Source of the DNA: Triplophysa rosa
Lineage: Eukaryota; Chordata; Actinopteri; Cypriniformes; Nemacheilidae
DNA length: 64,000 nucleotides
Reading direction: 5' to 3'
Assembly: GCF_024868665.1 (NCBI RefSeq)
Contig: NC_079905.1
Location: forward strand, 5,434,348-5,498,347
This document shows positions 54,517 to 63,838 of this stretch, in pieces; the first letter of the stretch is position 1, and each line of letters opens with the position of its first letter. A program made the position numbers and the translations under genes. A model generated the notes under the pieces. The model saw only the letters and a program-made list of their open reading frames with translations, made no database searches and was not told where the DNA came from.

Positions 54517-55771
54517 AGCATTGTTCAATACTGAAGCCACATTTTCAAAACTCTTCACACAGTTCAGCAAAACAGAAGTCTGTGCAGACCAAACTGTGAC
54601 TCATTTCTCATTGCTTTCAGACAAAATGCATTCAGGACCACATTTTTCAAAATTCACAAACACTTTCGTCATTCATAGTCCACAACCTGCAAAACACTAT
54701 GAATTTACAGCACATTTTTCAAATGCTAACACACTGCTTTCAAAATGGTTAAAAACACTTTAAAACAGAATGATGACTAATGCATGCATTTCTGCAGTCA
54801 TTATTTTAAGTAAAGTATAGACAATTTTAGCTGAAATCCTACTTTCAGTCTCATTACCATGATTTACTGTATTTATAAAGGGGATGTTAGGAAATATGGA
54901 TCAAAGAAGAGTGGTTCAGAGAGGGAGAGTGCATGGAAGACAAAGGAGAGGAAGACCAAGACCAAAAGCCGTAATCTCTGATGAGATTATTGATCATGTA
55001 GTAAATCATGGTCTCTCTTTGAGAGAGGCTGGTCTAAGGGTGCAACCAAATCTGCCGCGTTCAACAGTTGCATCAATAGTACAAATCTTCCGTCAGAACG
55101 ACAGGTGAGACAAGCATACTTTGATGATACTGTAACTGAAGTAGACATTCCAGACGGTATTTTCCACGATGCATGGCCAGAGAAGACATCAGATGTGATG
55201 TTGATGAGAACTTGTGGCCAAATGCAAGAGAGAGGGAGGACTAGATCCCTCACTGTACTTTTGTTGATGTGTTGAATTTATTTTTATTCTTTATTTTTTC
55301 ATCATCATTGCAGCCCTGGAACTTTTTTCCTCTTTTCACCTTTGCACTGTAACTTTCAAAGATGAAGTACTACTGTATAAACAAAGAAAGAAAACTTACT
55401 GTACGCATATGTAACAAGACTGATTAAAAATGCTGTAGAACATTCATTTTAGTGAAAATGAGTTATTCTATTTGAAAGACTGATTTATGAAACAAATAAT
55501 TCAACATTTACTAATAAAGTTCATCATTTCTGTAATGCTCCTTGTTGGTAGTGTTTTTTAGGTCAGTATGTTATGCATGAAATGTATGTTTTCTGAATGA
55601 GAATTGTTGTCAGTGTTATGTAGGAATGATCTTATTTTGAGACATAAATGAAGTGTTTTGTTGGTCGGAGTGAGTTTTGGAGGTGAGATGAACTGTGGGG
55701 CCAACAGTCATGTTGGTAATGCAGACTGTGTGAAGAGTTTTGAAAATGTGGCTTCAGTATTGAACAATGCT
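54517..55771 (+). mobile_element. Internally deleted IS630/Tc1-superfamily element
   Basis: Perfect 47-bp inverted repeats at 54517-54563 and 55725-55771 (inner ends ...CTCTTCACACAGT and ACTGTGTGAAGAG...). Between them lie the two ends of a DDE transposase with the catalytic middle missing. True termini may extend a little beyond these repeats. It is absent from duplication copy 1. Confidence 0.85.
54884..55244 (+). pseudogene. Remnant of IS630-like transposase (N and C ends only)
   Basis: The N-terminal HTH region (54884-55108) reads PKAVISDEIIDHVVNHGLSL then REAGLRVQPNLPRSTVASIV. The C-terminal end (55155-55244) reads RYFPRCMAREDIRCDVDENL then WPNAREREDstop. Both resemble fish IS630/Tc1-superfamily (DDE_3) proteins, but the roughly 200 residues with the DDE residues are deleted and the two parts are in different frames. 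It cannot transpose on its own. Confidence 0.75.
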
Positions 55772-55780
55772 GCATTGGGT

Positions 55781-56596
55781 CCAGGCATGTACTGGCCATC
55801 GGGACTACCAGGAGATTCCCGGTGGGCCGCTAGGTGTGTGAAATATAACTGTTATTTAAAACAAAGCTCAATTTGTTTCTTTTAGGCGCATATATAACTG
55901 CATGCGAGTTTTCTAAAAAAAAAAAACTTTTTATTTATGCATTATTTAAAGAGTGGAGAGGAGACAGGGCTTGAGGTAGGAGAGGAATGTGAAGAAGAGA
56001 GAGGAAATGATGAGAGTAGACATGGAGCAAGAAGAGAAGGAAGACAGAGGAGAAGATAAAACACATGATAGAGGAAAGAATACGGTACAAGGAAGAATAG
56101 GAGAGAGTGAAGAAGAAGTAAGAACATACACAGTGGATGAAAGTAAAGAAACTAAGGAACAAATTGATTCATTAAAACCAGACTCAGACACAAGCTCTCA
56201 CAGGTGCATTTGGAAGCTTTTATGTTGATTGCAACAGAGAGGGACATCCTCTTCTCTCTTGATTCTGATGTGATAATTGACAAAGTTGCAGAGAAAAGTG
56301 AATTGTTTTCTAAGCTTCTTCCGTAGGCCCTGGTATGTGCACCTCTTGAAGAAACATTGAAAACTGTATATATAGTTACAGCAAAAATTGTGTAACCTAA
56401 GCATTCATTTTTCCCATCAGAATAATAAACGGCACTTAAATTAAAACCTTTAGTTATTTAGACTGATAAAAAATAATGAGCATTTTCTTATTCATTATTC
56501 AGACATATACACAGTGTGTGTGTGTGTGTGCGCGTATGCGTAGTGGGCCGGTCCAAATGAAGTCCAGGGCCGAATTTTTGTCCCAGTACAGCCCTG
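55781..56596. mobile_element. Non-autonomous DNA element with CCAGG-TGTACTGG termini
   Basis: The left end CCAGGCATGTACTGGCCATC and the right end GTCCCAGTACAGCCCTGG are imperfect inverted repeats. A subterminal GGGCCG motif occurs at both sides. A 79-codon open stretch (55989-56228), rich in Glu and Lys, may be left from a transposase gene; I do not recognise it. A TG run sits near 56514-56530. Confidence 0.6.
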
Positions 56597-57120
56597 GTTG
56601 GGTCCCAGGGATTTGCACTGAGAAATGTGTAATGCAATGTAATGTAAGCAATTACATAGTGCCTACAGATTCCACTCCAAAATAGTAAACAAGCTCATCC
56701 ACAGAAAGGTTTAATTATCATAGATAATTAGCAGCCATGTGTATAGCAGCCATGTGTGTTTAACACCTTGAAGCAAATTACAATTGGCATGGAAGTGGTG
56801 GGGGAGACTTCAAGAACCAACATAGATCAAATAAAAGACTATCATTAATATAAGACATCACCCAACTATTTGGCTAGGAACACCTAAGGACAGTGATAAC
56901 CTGGGAACAGAAAGTGATAACTTCTATTATTATCCTCGTTTTACATTAAATTCACTTCATCTACATGATGTGTGAGAAAGCTAGTTTGAAGGAAAAGTTT
57001 AAAGTGTCACTGTCCCCTGAACCCAAAGTGCATCATGTGCTTTGTAACTGCAACACTAAAATAAACTTCTTCATTGAGATCTTCTTCTCCCTCATCATTT
57101 TTTCTAGTAAGTTAAAAGCG
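56597..57120. repeat. Diverged copy of 40480-41000 (SINE with nested insertion)
   Basis: Shares TCCCAGGGATTTGCACTGAG, AACAAGCTCATCCACAGAAA, GGACAGTGATAACCTGGGAA and CAATAAACTTCTTCATTGAG-type blocks with 40480-41000, but with many substitutions and indels. It therefore looks older than the near-identical 3-kb block beside it. Confidence 0.75.
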
Positions 57121-57508
57121 TCTGTAACCCAGGCTACAGGTCAAGTTACATGAATAGTACACTCACAAGTTTAAATAGAAGTCCAGGTCCGACTCTGGGA
57201 GGATTTAATAATAAAAAAATTTACCAAGCACAGTAAACCAATTAACAGCCGCCATTTTCTTTTTATTACAACAATACTAACACATTTCCAAGTTGTAAAT
57301 GAAAACACAATTTAGAAATAAAAGAAATTGTCCTTCGTGTGTGTCTAATGTTCTATGTACCTAAATCTAATGTTAATGTATGTAAAGGCCTTTTTCTTCT
57401 TCTACCCGGGTAGTGTATGTGTGTGTATTTCAGCTTAGCTGTAAAGTTCAGATCCTTGTAGAATCACGATGGTTTCTCGTTTTAGTATCGTAGATCAGGG
57501 CTCGGCTC
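57121..57508. other. Unassigned sequence left of the assembly seam
   Basis: Begins AACCCAGGCTACAGGTCAAG and has no match elsewhere in the window. No gene was seen. It ends at the N. Confidence 0.6.
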
Positions 57509-57509
57509 N
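57509..57509. other. Single N: assembly gap or seam
   Basis: The base at 57509 is N. Right of it the sequence starts in the middle of a cluster unit, at the position matching 46740, without the preceding family II V. The two sides may not be truly adjacent. Confidence 0.85.
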
Positions 57510-57928
57510 ATCTTAATGTTCTGCTCCATAAACATTACTTATTTTTCGGCATCATAACTGTGAACTCTCAGTCCTTCTCAAACTTTATAAACATTCATCC
57601 CCTTTCAGCCCCCTTCCATTCTCTTGTAGATAATCTGATTTAATGAAGCAGATTTGAGTGCCTATTTACTGTAACAAACATTTATGCATTAACATCATTC
57701 TCAGAACAATTAAAGGGCTGTTAATAGGAAATTGTTTAGCACACATTTGGGAGAGAGAACCATGTCTCAAAACATTTATTTTCTATTGTGAATGTTATGG
57801 TACATCTGCATAATAAATTATAAATTGTTAGAATTTTTACCAAATATGCTAATACTCATTTTGTTTAGCATTGATTGTGGTAGGTAAAATTTTATTATGT
57901 AAATGAATATGTTTTGTAGTTTGGGAAG

Positions 57929-57936
57929 ATTTGCAT
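57929..57936 (+). promoter_or_regulatory. V9 promoter, canonical octamer ATTTGCAT
   Basis: 76 bp upstream of the leader ATG, as for V5 and V12. Confidence 0.85.
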
Positions 57937-58004
57937 ATTAACTACTCTAAAAACTTCACTAGTGATCTGTGTGTGTTCAGCTGTGCCAGAACCAACAGAA
58001 CACA

Positions 58005-58501
58005 ATGTCTCTTATTCTGATAATGGGAACACTGGGTCTGCTTGCTCAAGGTTATTATATATTTGTTTGTTTGTTTGTTTGTTTTAAGTAATTTCTGTAT
58101 TATTAGAATGAAAATGGCCATTTTTAGCCTTGGAACTTAATTTGTTTGTTACTCATTAAAAAGAAGATGGAAACTTCTCTGATTATATTTATGTTCAAAT
58201 TCTCTCTCAGTTTCTCATCAGGAGGTCCAGTCTCCTGAATTTCTGTCAGTTAAAGAATCAGAATCTGCCTCTATTAGCTGTACTGGGACCAGTGGAGTTG
58301 ATGATGACATGAGCTGGTATCTGCAGAAACCTGAAGAAGCTCCTAAACTCCTGATCTACAAAGCAAATCGACGTGCATCTGGAATCTCAGATCGGTTCAG
58401 TGGAAGTCAATCTGGACTCCTTTTCACACTGACCATACGTGAAGCCAAACCTGAAGATGCAGGAGATTATTACTGTATGGGGGTTTATAGTGACAGGTGC
58501 A
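58005..58501 (+). CDS. IgL V segment 9 (family III), open
   Basis: Leader 58005-58050 encodes MSLILIMGTLGLLAQ, donor GTTATT. V exon 58211-58501 (acceptor CTCTCTCAG) encodes VSHQEVQSPEFLSVKESES, Cys in SISCTGTSGV, Trp in MSWYLQKPEEAPKLLIY, RFSGSQSGLLFTLTI, YYCMGVYSDRC. There are no stops. It shares the extra CDR3 Cys with V5. The V exon start resembles psiV6 (VSHQE) more than V5 (GSYQE), a possible trace of gene conversion. Confidence 0.93.
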
Positions 58502-58529
58502 CACAGTGAAATTCTGTCATACAAAAACC
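58502..58529 (+). promoter_or_regulatory. V9 recombination signal (12-RSS)
   Basis: CACAGTG, spacer AAATTCTGTCAT, ACAAAAACC. Confidence 0.95.
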
Positions 58530-59105
58530 TCCCTTAGTCAGAAAGCAAAGAGAGAAGCTCACCACCATATCAGTCTGTTGAGACAGATCACCTGTTTGTC
58601 TTGTGGATATCCACTTGATATTTTGTTATAAAATTATTGTAACAACATATTGTAGATGTTAGCAATAATTATTGTACTCATTTTAAGAAAATTTACAGCA
58701 ATTTCTTCACCTCTTTGACTATTTTAAATGCAGTGGGGAGGACATATATATTATATAATAATTATGATTTATTATTATTATAGCTACTGCATATACTGTA
58801 TTAGCTAAAAAAACAAGGACGTGTTGTCAAGGTTTTGATGGTTCCTTATGTATATTATACAGCAAAATCTTTTGGTTGGTTGAGATCTTTTGTGAGGTCT
58901 TGGAGACCTGTCATGTTTAACCCAGACAGAAAACAGCGTAAAATAATATATCTGAACATCTTACTACAATTTAGGGGGAATGTGCTTCTCGCAACTAAAA
59001 TGTTATAATTATAAAAATGTATCAGGTCTTTAAAACATTGTTCAAAGTTTCTGACAGATTATGAAAATACAGTAAAAAATAAACACTACTTGAAGTCAAA
59101 ATACT
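58530..59105. other. Spacer between V9 and C3 3' end
   Basis: Paralogous to 47736-48302. No gene was seen. Confidence 0.7.
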
Positions 59106-59111
59106 TTTATT
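59106..59111 (-). terminator. Poly(A) signal of C3 (AATAAA)
   Basis: Minus-strand AATAAA about 140 bp after the C3 stop, as at C2. Confidence 0.7.
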
Positions 59112-59250
59112 TTTGCAACCACAATAGGACTCAGCAAATCATTCAAGCCTGCTGTCATATGCACTGCAAACAGTTAAAAAGCAAGAGGGCTTCTGCAAAT
59201 GAATTTTAATTTTTAACAAGATTTTGGTGTGTCGGTTTGTGTGTGTGCTC

Positions 59251-59573
59251 TCATTGTACATCACACTCCTGTGTGTTGAGGATTTTGGAGACTGGATTCT
59301 GTGAGCTCTGTGTGGCCTCACAGCTGATGGTTTTCGCTGAGCTCCATTCACTGTGAGTGAGACTCAGACTGCTGCTCCAGCTGTACAGTCCATCCTTCTG
59401 CAGGACACCAGGACTCAGATTCACACCAGAGCTCCTGCTGTTACCATCCACCTTCCAGCTCAACTTCCAGTCAGAGGGGAATCCCTTACTGGCCACACAC
59501 ATGACTGAAGCTTTACCCTGATTCAACTCATCTCTGGAGGGCGACAGGACCGTTAGAGTCGGCTGAGCGTTAG
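59251..59573 (-). CDS. IgL constant segment C3
   Basis: Same exon as C1 and C2, stop 59253-59251. Acceptor TCTATAG is slightly different (two bases inserted in the pyrimidine tract). One silent change is visible (Ser TCA against TCT in the SSQNP stretch). The protein is unchanged. Confidence 0.96.
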
Positions 59574-60314
59574 CTATAGAGAAAGAGGGACAGAGAGAGA
59601 TGGAAACTGTGAAGTTTCTTTCACACATTCTGTGTTTTCACTTCCCTTTAACAGATTCTTAGTCAATCAAGCAGATCTGAGTGCAGCGGCCCATTAAAAC
59701 AGATTTTTTATTATTAAACACGTTTTGACATATTTAGTTTATGAAATATTTAAAATATTGAAATTAAAGCATTTAATTATTTTTCAGTATTTATGTTTAT
59801 ACATATTATTTTTACATTTATAAAAGTACATTCAGATTTTAGATTACAAAAGATTAAAAACTACAAAAAAGTAAAGTACAAATTATGAACTATTAAAAAT
59901 TCTGAATTTATAAAGTTATACTTGCATCAAAAGGCATACAATCGAAATATAAATACGATTTTTTTAAACACATATTTACTATTTGTGTTTTTAAATTCGT
60001 ATTTATAACTATAAATTCTTAAAGTTGGCGTCTGTTCTACCTCAACTGTAATTTTTACAGTTACATTTCTGTCTTGTGTGAAATTTGTTACAAAATTAAC
60101 AAGCATATTAGATCACTTTTAAACCAACTATAAACCAAATTAGTTCAGAAAATAAATGTGTGAGATAAACTTTGATCAAACCAGGACAAAGTATGTGTTC
60201 TTCATAAACCGTATTTTTTATAATATACGTAATATAATTTATTTTATCATTAGTGTCTTTTTTTGTTATCTTCTTTTAATGTCTTATGTTAAAAATAAAG
60301 TGATATTTACTTAC

Positions 60315-60352
60315 TTCCAACTGAGAGTCTTGTCCCTCCACCAAAAGTCCAC
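60315..60352 (-). CDS. IgL joining segment J3
   Basis: Minus strand, reads [12 protein letters not shown] plus one base, donor GTAAGT. One silent change (GGG for GGC) in FGGGT compared with J1 and J2. The J3-C3 intron is about 0.74 kb. Confidence 0.95.
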
Positions 60353-60391
60353 CACAGTGATACAAACCCATTCAGCGGCTGTACAAAAACC
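60353..60391 (-). promoter_or_regulatory. J3 recombination signal (23-RSS)
   Basis: Heptamer CACTGTG, 23-bp spacer identical to J2's, nonamer GGTTTTTGT on the minus strand. Confidence 0.96.
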
Positions 60392-61000
60392 TCCTGCATG
60401 TTAATACTGCATGTACACCGACTGCACCATTTGGTTTTTGTTGCTCTCACAATTAATATGTGAGATAGTAGTATTTTTAAACAGATGTTTAAAAATACAA
60501 GTAGGAAGAATTAACATTACATTCAGTGTTATCAGATTTATCTAAAATTTACGGTTAGATATACGAGCGTTGTATTTTAGGTAATATTTCTCTATCATTT
60601 GAACATTTTTTAACATTCTATATTTAAAAACATGTTGTATTCATTAATACTATTTGTGTTTAGAATTATTTTACAATTTATTGTAAGACATACCAATACA
60701 ACTCAAATAACAGACATCTGAATAAACACATTAGCTCATAATAAAATAATACATTTAAATAAAACAAAATAAAATTTGTTATTACATGTACTGACCTTTA
60801 ATTCTCTTGCAATACAATAACCGGTGATTTCAAATCTGCATATTTTATGAATCTCTTCAATCAGATTATTCAGTAACTGCACTATCTACTTTTCTTTTGC
60901 TAAATTTAACATCATTTGTAATACAATTATTGCCATTATTTTTGTCTCAAGCATTTATTCATTGATTGTTTTACTGAGGGAATATGCTTTCAAACAGACG
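60392..61000. other. Spacer between J3 and V10
   Basis: Paralogous to 42631-43294. No gene was seen. Confidence 0.65.
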
Positions 61001-61008
61001 CTTTGCAT
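61001..61008 (+). promoter_or_regulatory. V10 promoter octamer variant CTTTGCAT
   Basis: 116 bp upstream of the leader ATG, same context as psiV3. Confidence 0.7.
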
Positions 61009-61116
61009 TGGCTGTTCGTTCATGCTTCACTGCTCTAAGAGTGTTTATAGACCTCTGCGTTTACAGACACTTTAAAACTAAAAGCTATTTTTATGACAAC
61101 AAACTTCAACCCAAAT

Positions 61117-61643
61117 ATGATGCACCTGTATATCATCATTTGGATACTGTTCTGCATTCAAGGTAAAGAATTTCATTTTATTTGATGGATTGAATTGTGC
61201 ATTATAATAATTGTTTATTAATGCTGACAAAATGTTGATCTTATTTATGTAGAGAACATATCAGGAACTGGACTTGATGTTATTTGATACGTTCTTCACA
61301 GCTTCAGTGGGTCAGGTTGTGACTCAGTCTGAAAATCAGAGAGTGGAGCCTGGTCAAACTGTCACTATTGAATGTAAACACACACCAGCAATGAAATGCA
61401 TTGATTCAGAAGCAAGCAAAAAATATTGCATGTCCTGGTACCATCAGATTCCTGGAGAGGTTCCTAAACTTCTGATGTATTACACGTCAAAGAGAGCTTC
61501 AGGAGTTTCCTCTAGATTCAGTGGCAGTGAGAGTGGAAACCACATAGATTTTGCTCTGACCATCAGTGAAGTTAAACCTGAAGATTCAGGAGATTATTAC
61601 TGTCAGAGTCAACACAACAGAGGCAGTAAGGGCTGGGTGTCCA
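61117..61643 (+). CDS. IgL V segment 10 (family I), open
   Basis: Leader 61117-61162 encodes MMHLYIIIWILFCIQ (a start at the second Met is possible), donor GTAAAG. V exon 61302-61643 (acceptor TTCTTCACAG) encodes ASVGQVVTQSENQRVEPG, Cys in TIECKHT, Trp in [43 protein letters not shown]. There are no stops. It is the intact paralogue of psiV3. The germline end reads WVST where others have WVFT. Confidence 0.93.
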
Positions 61644-61671
61644 CACAGTGTAAAAGCGTCATTCAAAAACA
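61644..61671 (+). promoter_or_regulatory. V10 recombination signal (12-RSS)
   Basis: CACAGTG, spacer TAAAAGCGTCAT, nonamer TCAAAAACA, identical to psiV3's. Confidence 0.9.
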
Positions 61672-62091
61672 TCCTTTAAACTTTAATGCTGCTGGCTGGA
61701 AGATCTTTCTGAAAGTGTAGAGGGAAAATAAACAGCCACTATACTGTAGACATACTGTACACACAGAGGATAATTTAAATAATGTATTTCCTAATTTCTA
61801 GTTAATGTAATATTCATCAAAAGACACAAATGTGTAGGGTATTGAGTCATAATTATAATTTCTAGCATTTGGTTCCTCCTCAAAGTCCACCACAGGCATG
61901 AATTCCCACAAAGTATTTTTTTTTCATTTTTAAAGAATTCATTACTGTATAAATTCTCCTGACAGAGAGCCGTGAAGACAGGAAAAACAGGAATAAAGTT
62001 TACTGCCCCCTAGTGGTTTTATCACAAGTTTCGAAACTTTTGTTCTGAATTGAAACTTCTGCTAGTTAAGGTTTTTTCCACTCAAATGATG

Positions 62092-62099
62092 CTTTGCAT
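62092..62099 (+). promoter_or_regulatory. V11 promoter octamer variant CTTTGCAT
   Basis: 100 bp upstream of the leader ATG, as for V4. Confidence 0.7.
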
Positions 62100-62191
62100 A
62101 GACAGCTCATGCTTCAGTGCTCTGAAAGTGTTTATAGACCTGTGAACAGTTTTAACACAACACCTGCTCACTAAAACAACCTGAAGCAAAT

Positions 62192-62695
62192 ATGATTCTC
62201 TTCATATGGGCACTTTGCTTCATCCAAGGTAACTATTTTTACTTACACTCATTTTTGTTGTATATTTTAAGATATAATAATGAATTTTAAAATGCTTCAC
62301 AATATTCTAATTAAGGAGTTTCTCATTTCAAACAGGTGTTTTGGGACAGGTTGTTGTGAATCAGCCTGAAGTTAAATCTGCTCAGCTTGGTCAGAGCGTC
62401 TCTATTGACTGTAAGGTCAACACTGTAGTTTATAGGAAGCCAGATGGCAAAGTCTCTAAAGGAGATTACTACATCTCCTGGTATCTTCAGAGAGCAGAGG
62501 GTCCCCCTAAACTCCTGATATATTTCACAACAATGAAGCCCTCAGATACTCCATCCAGAATGAGTGGTGGAGGCAGTTTTCACTCTGGAGGAAACGGTCT
62601 TGATTTCACTCTCACCATTGATAATGTCCAGCTTGAAGATGCAGGAGTTTATTACTGTTTAAGTTACCATGAGATCAATAACAAAGCTGTGTTCA
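62192..62695 (+). CDS. IgL V segment 11 (family II), open
   Basis: Leader 62192-62228 encodes MILFIWALCFIQ, donor GTAACT. V exon 62336-62695 (acceptor TCATTTCAAACAG) encodes GVLGQVVVNQPEVKSAQLG, Cys in SIDCKV, Trp in ISWYLQRAEGPPKLLIY, framework 3 SGGGSFHSGGNGLDFTLTI, YYCLSYHEINNKAVF. There are no stops. CDR1 is one residue longer than in V4 (VSKGDYYIS against VSQDYYIF). Confidence 0.93.
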
Positions 62696-62723
62696 CACAG
62701 TGAAAAAGTGTAATACAACAACC
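62696..62723 (+). promoter_or_regulatory. V11 recombination signal (12-RSS)
   Basis: CACAGTG, spacer AAAAAGTGTAAT, nonamer ACAACAACC. The A-run of the nonamer is interrupted, which may lower efficiency. Confidence 0.88.
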
Positions 62724-63252
62724 TCCCTTGTACAGATTACTGAGAATCTGATGAACCGAGAGACCAGGTGCTGGAAGCAGAACAAAAATAGAGTGAACAC
62801 AAGTGTGTATGAGATATACAAACATAAAACACTTAATCTGGCCTCAGTAAATCTATCATTTATCATCTTAATGTTCTGCTCTATAAACATTACATTACAT
62901 CTTTTTTGCCATCATAACTGTGAACTCTCAGTGCTTCTCAAACTTTATAAACATTCATCCCCTTTCAGCCCCCTTCTCTTGTAGATAATCTGATTTAATG
63001 AAGCAGATTTGAGTGCCTATTTACTGTAACCAACATTTATGGATTAACATCATTTGTTGCTGTTAATATGAAATTGTTTAGCACACATTTGGGAGAGAGA
63101 ACCATGTCTCAAAACATTTATTTTCTATTGTGAATGTTATGGTACATCTGCATATTAATTTATAAATTGTTTGAATTTTTACCAAATATGCCAATACTCA
63201 TTTTGATATACAATTTCAGTATGTAAATGAATATGTTATGAAGTTTGTGAAG
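62724..63252. other. Spacer between V11 and V12
   Basis: Paralogous to 46600-47144. No gene was seen. Confidence 0.7.
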
Positions 63253-63260
63253 ATTTGCAT
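63253..63260 (+). promoter_or_regulatory. V12 promoter, canonical octamer ATTTGCAT
   Basis: 76 bp upstream of the leader ATG. Confidence 0.85.
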
Positions 63261-63328
63261 ATTAACTACTCTAAAAACTTCACTAGTGATCTGTGTGTAT
63301 TCAGCTGTGCCAGAACCAACAGAACACA

Positions 63329-63810
63329 ATGTCTCTTATTCTGATAATGGGAACACTGGGTCTGCTTGCTCAAGGTTATTATTTACTTATTATGTATTTA
63401 AAGTAATTTCTGTAATGGAATTGGCATTTGTTTTTTAAGAATTGGAACTCATTTTTTGTTTTTTCATTAGAAAGAGGATGCAAACTTATAATACTATTAA
63501 TGTTTGAATGTTCTCTTAGGGTCCTATCAGGAGGTTCAGTCTCCTGAATTTCTGTCAGTTAAAGAATCAGAATCTGTCTCTATTAGCTGTACTGGGACCA
63601 GTGGAGTTGTTGATGACATGAGCTGGTATCTGCAGAAACCTGGAGAAGCTCCTAAACTCCTGATCTATGATGCAAATCGACGTGCATCTGGAATCTCAGA
63701 TCGGTTCAGTGGAAGTCAATCTGGACTCTTTTTCACACTGACCATACGTGAAGCCAAACCTGAAGATGCAGGAGATTATTACTGTATGGGGGCTTATAGT
63801 GGAAGGCGCA
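63329..63810 (+). CDS. IgL V segment 12 (family III), open
   Basis: Leader 63329-63374 encodes MSLILIMGTLGLLAQ, donor GTTATT. V exon 63520-63810 (acceptor TTCTCTTAG) encodes GSYQEVQSPEFLSVKESESV, Cys in SISCTGTSGV, Trp in [43 protein letters not shown]. There are no stops. It lacks the extra CDR3 Cys of V5 and V9 (Arg instead). By analogy with V5-C2 and V9-C3, another minus-strand C should follow just beyond the window. Confidence 0.93.
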
Positions 63811-63838
63811 CACAGTGAAATTCTGTCATACAAAAACC
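63811..63838 (+). promoter_or_regulatory. V12 recombination signal (12-RSS)
   Basis: CACAGTG, spacer AAATTCTGTCAT, ACAAAAACC. Confidence 0.95.

Noticed and set aside
55935..56191. Minus-strand Ser/Leu/Phe-rich frames
   Set aside because: Mirror of a purine-rich (GAA/GAG) tract in a DNA element; overlapping frames all open, so composition explains them.
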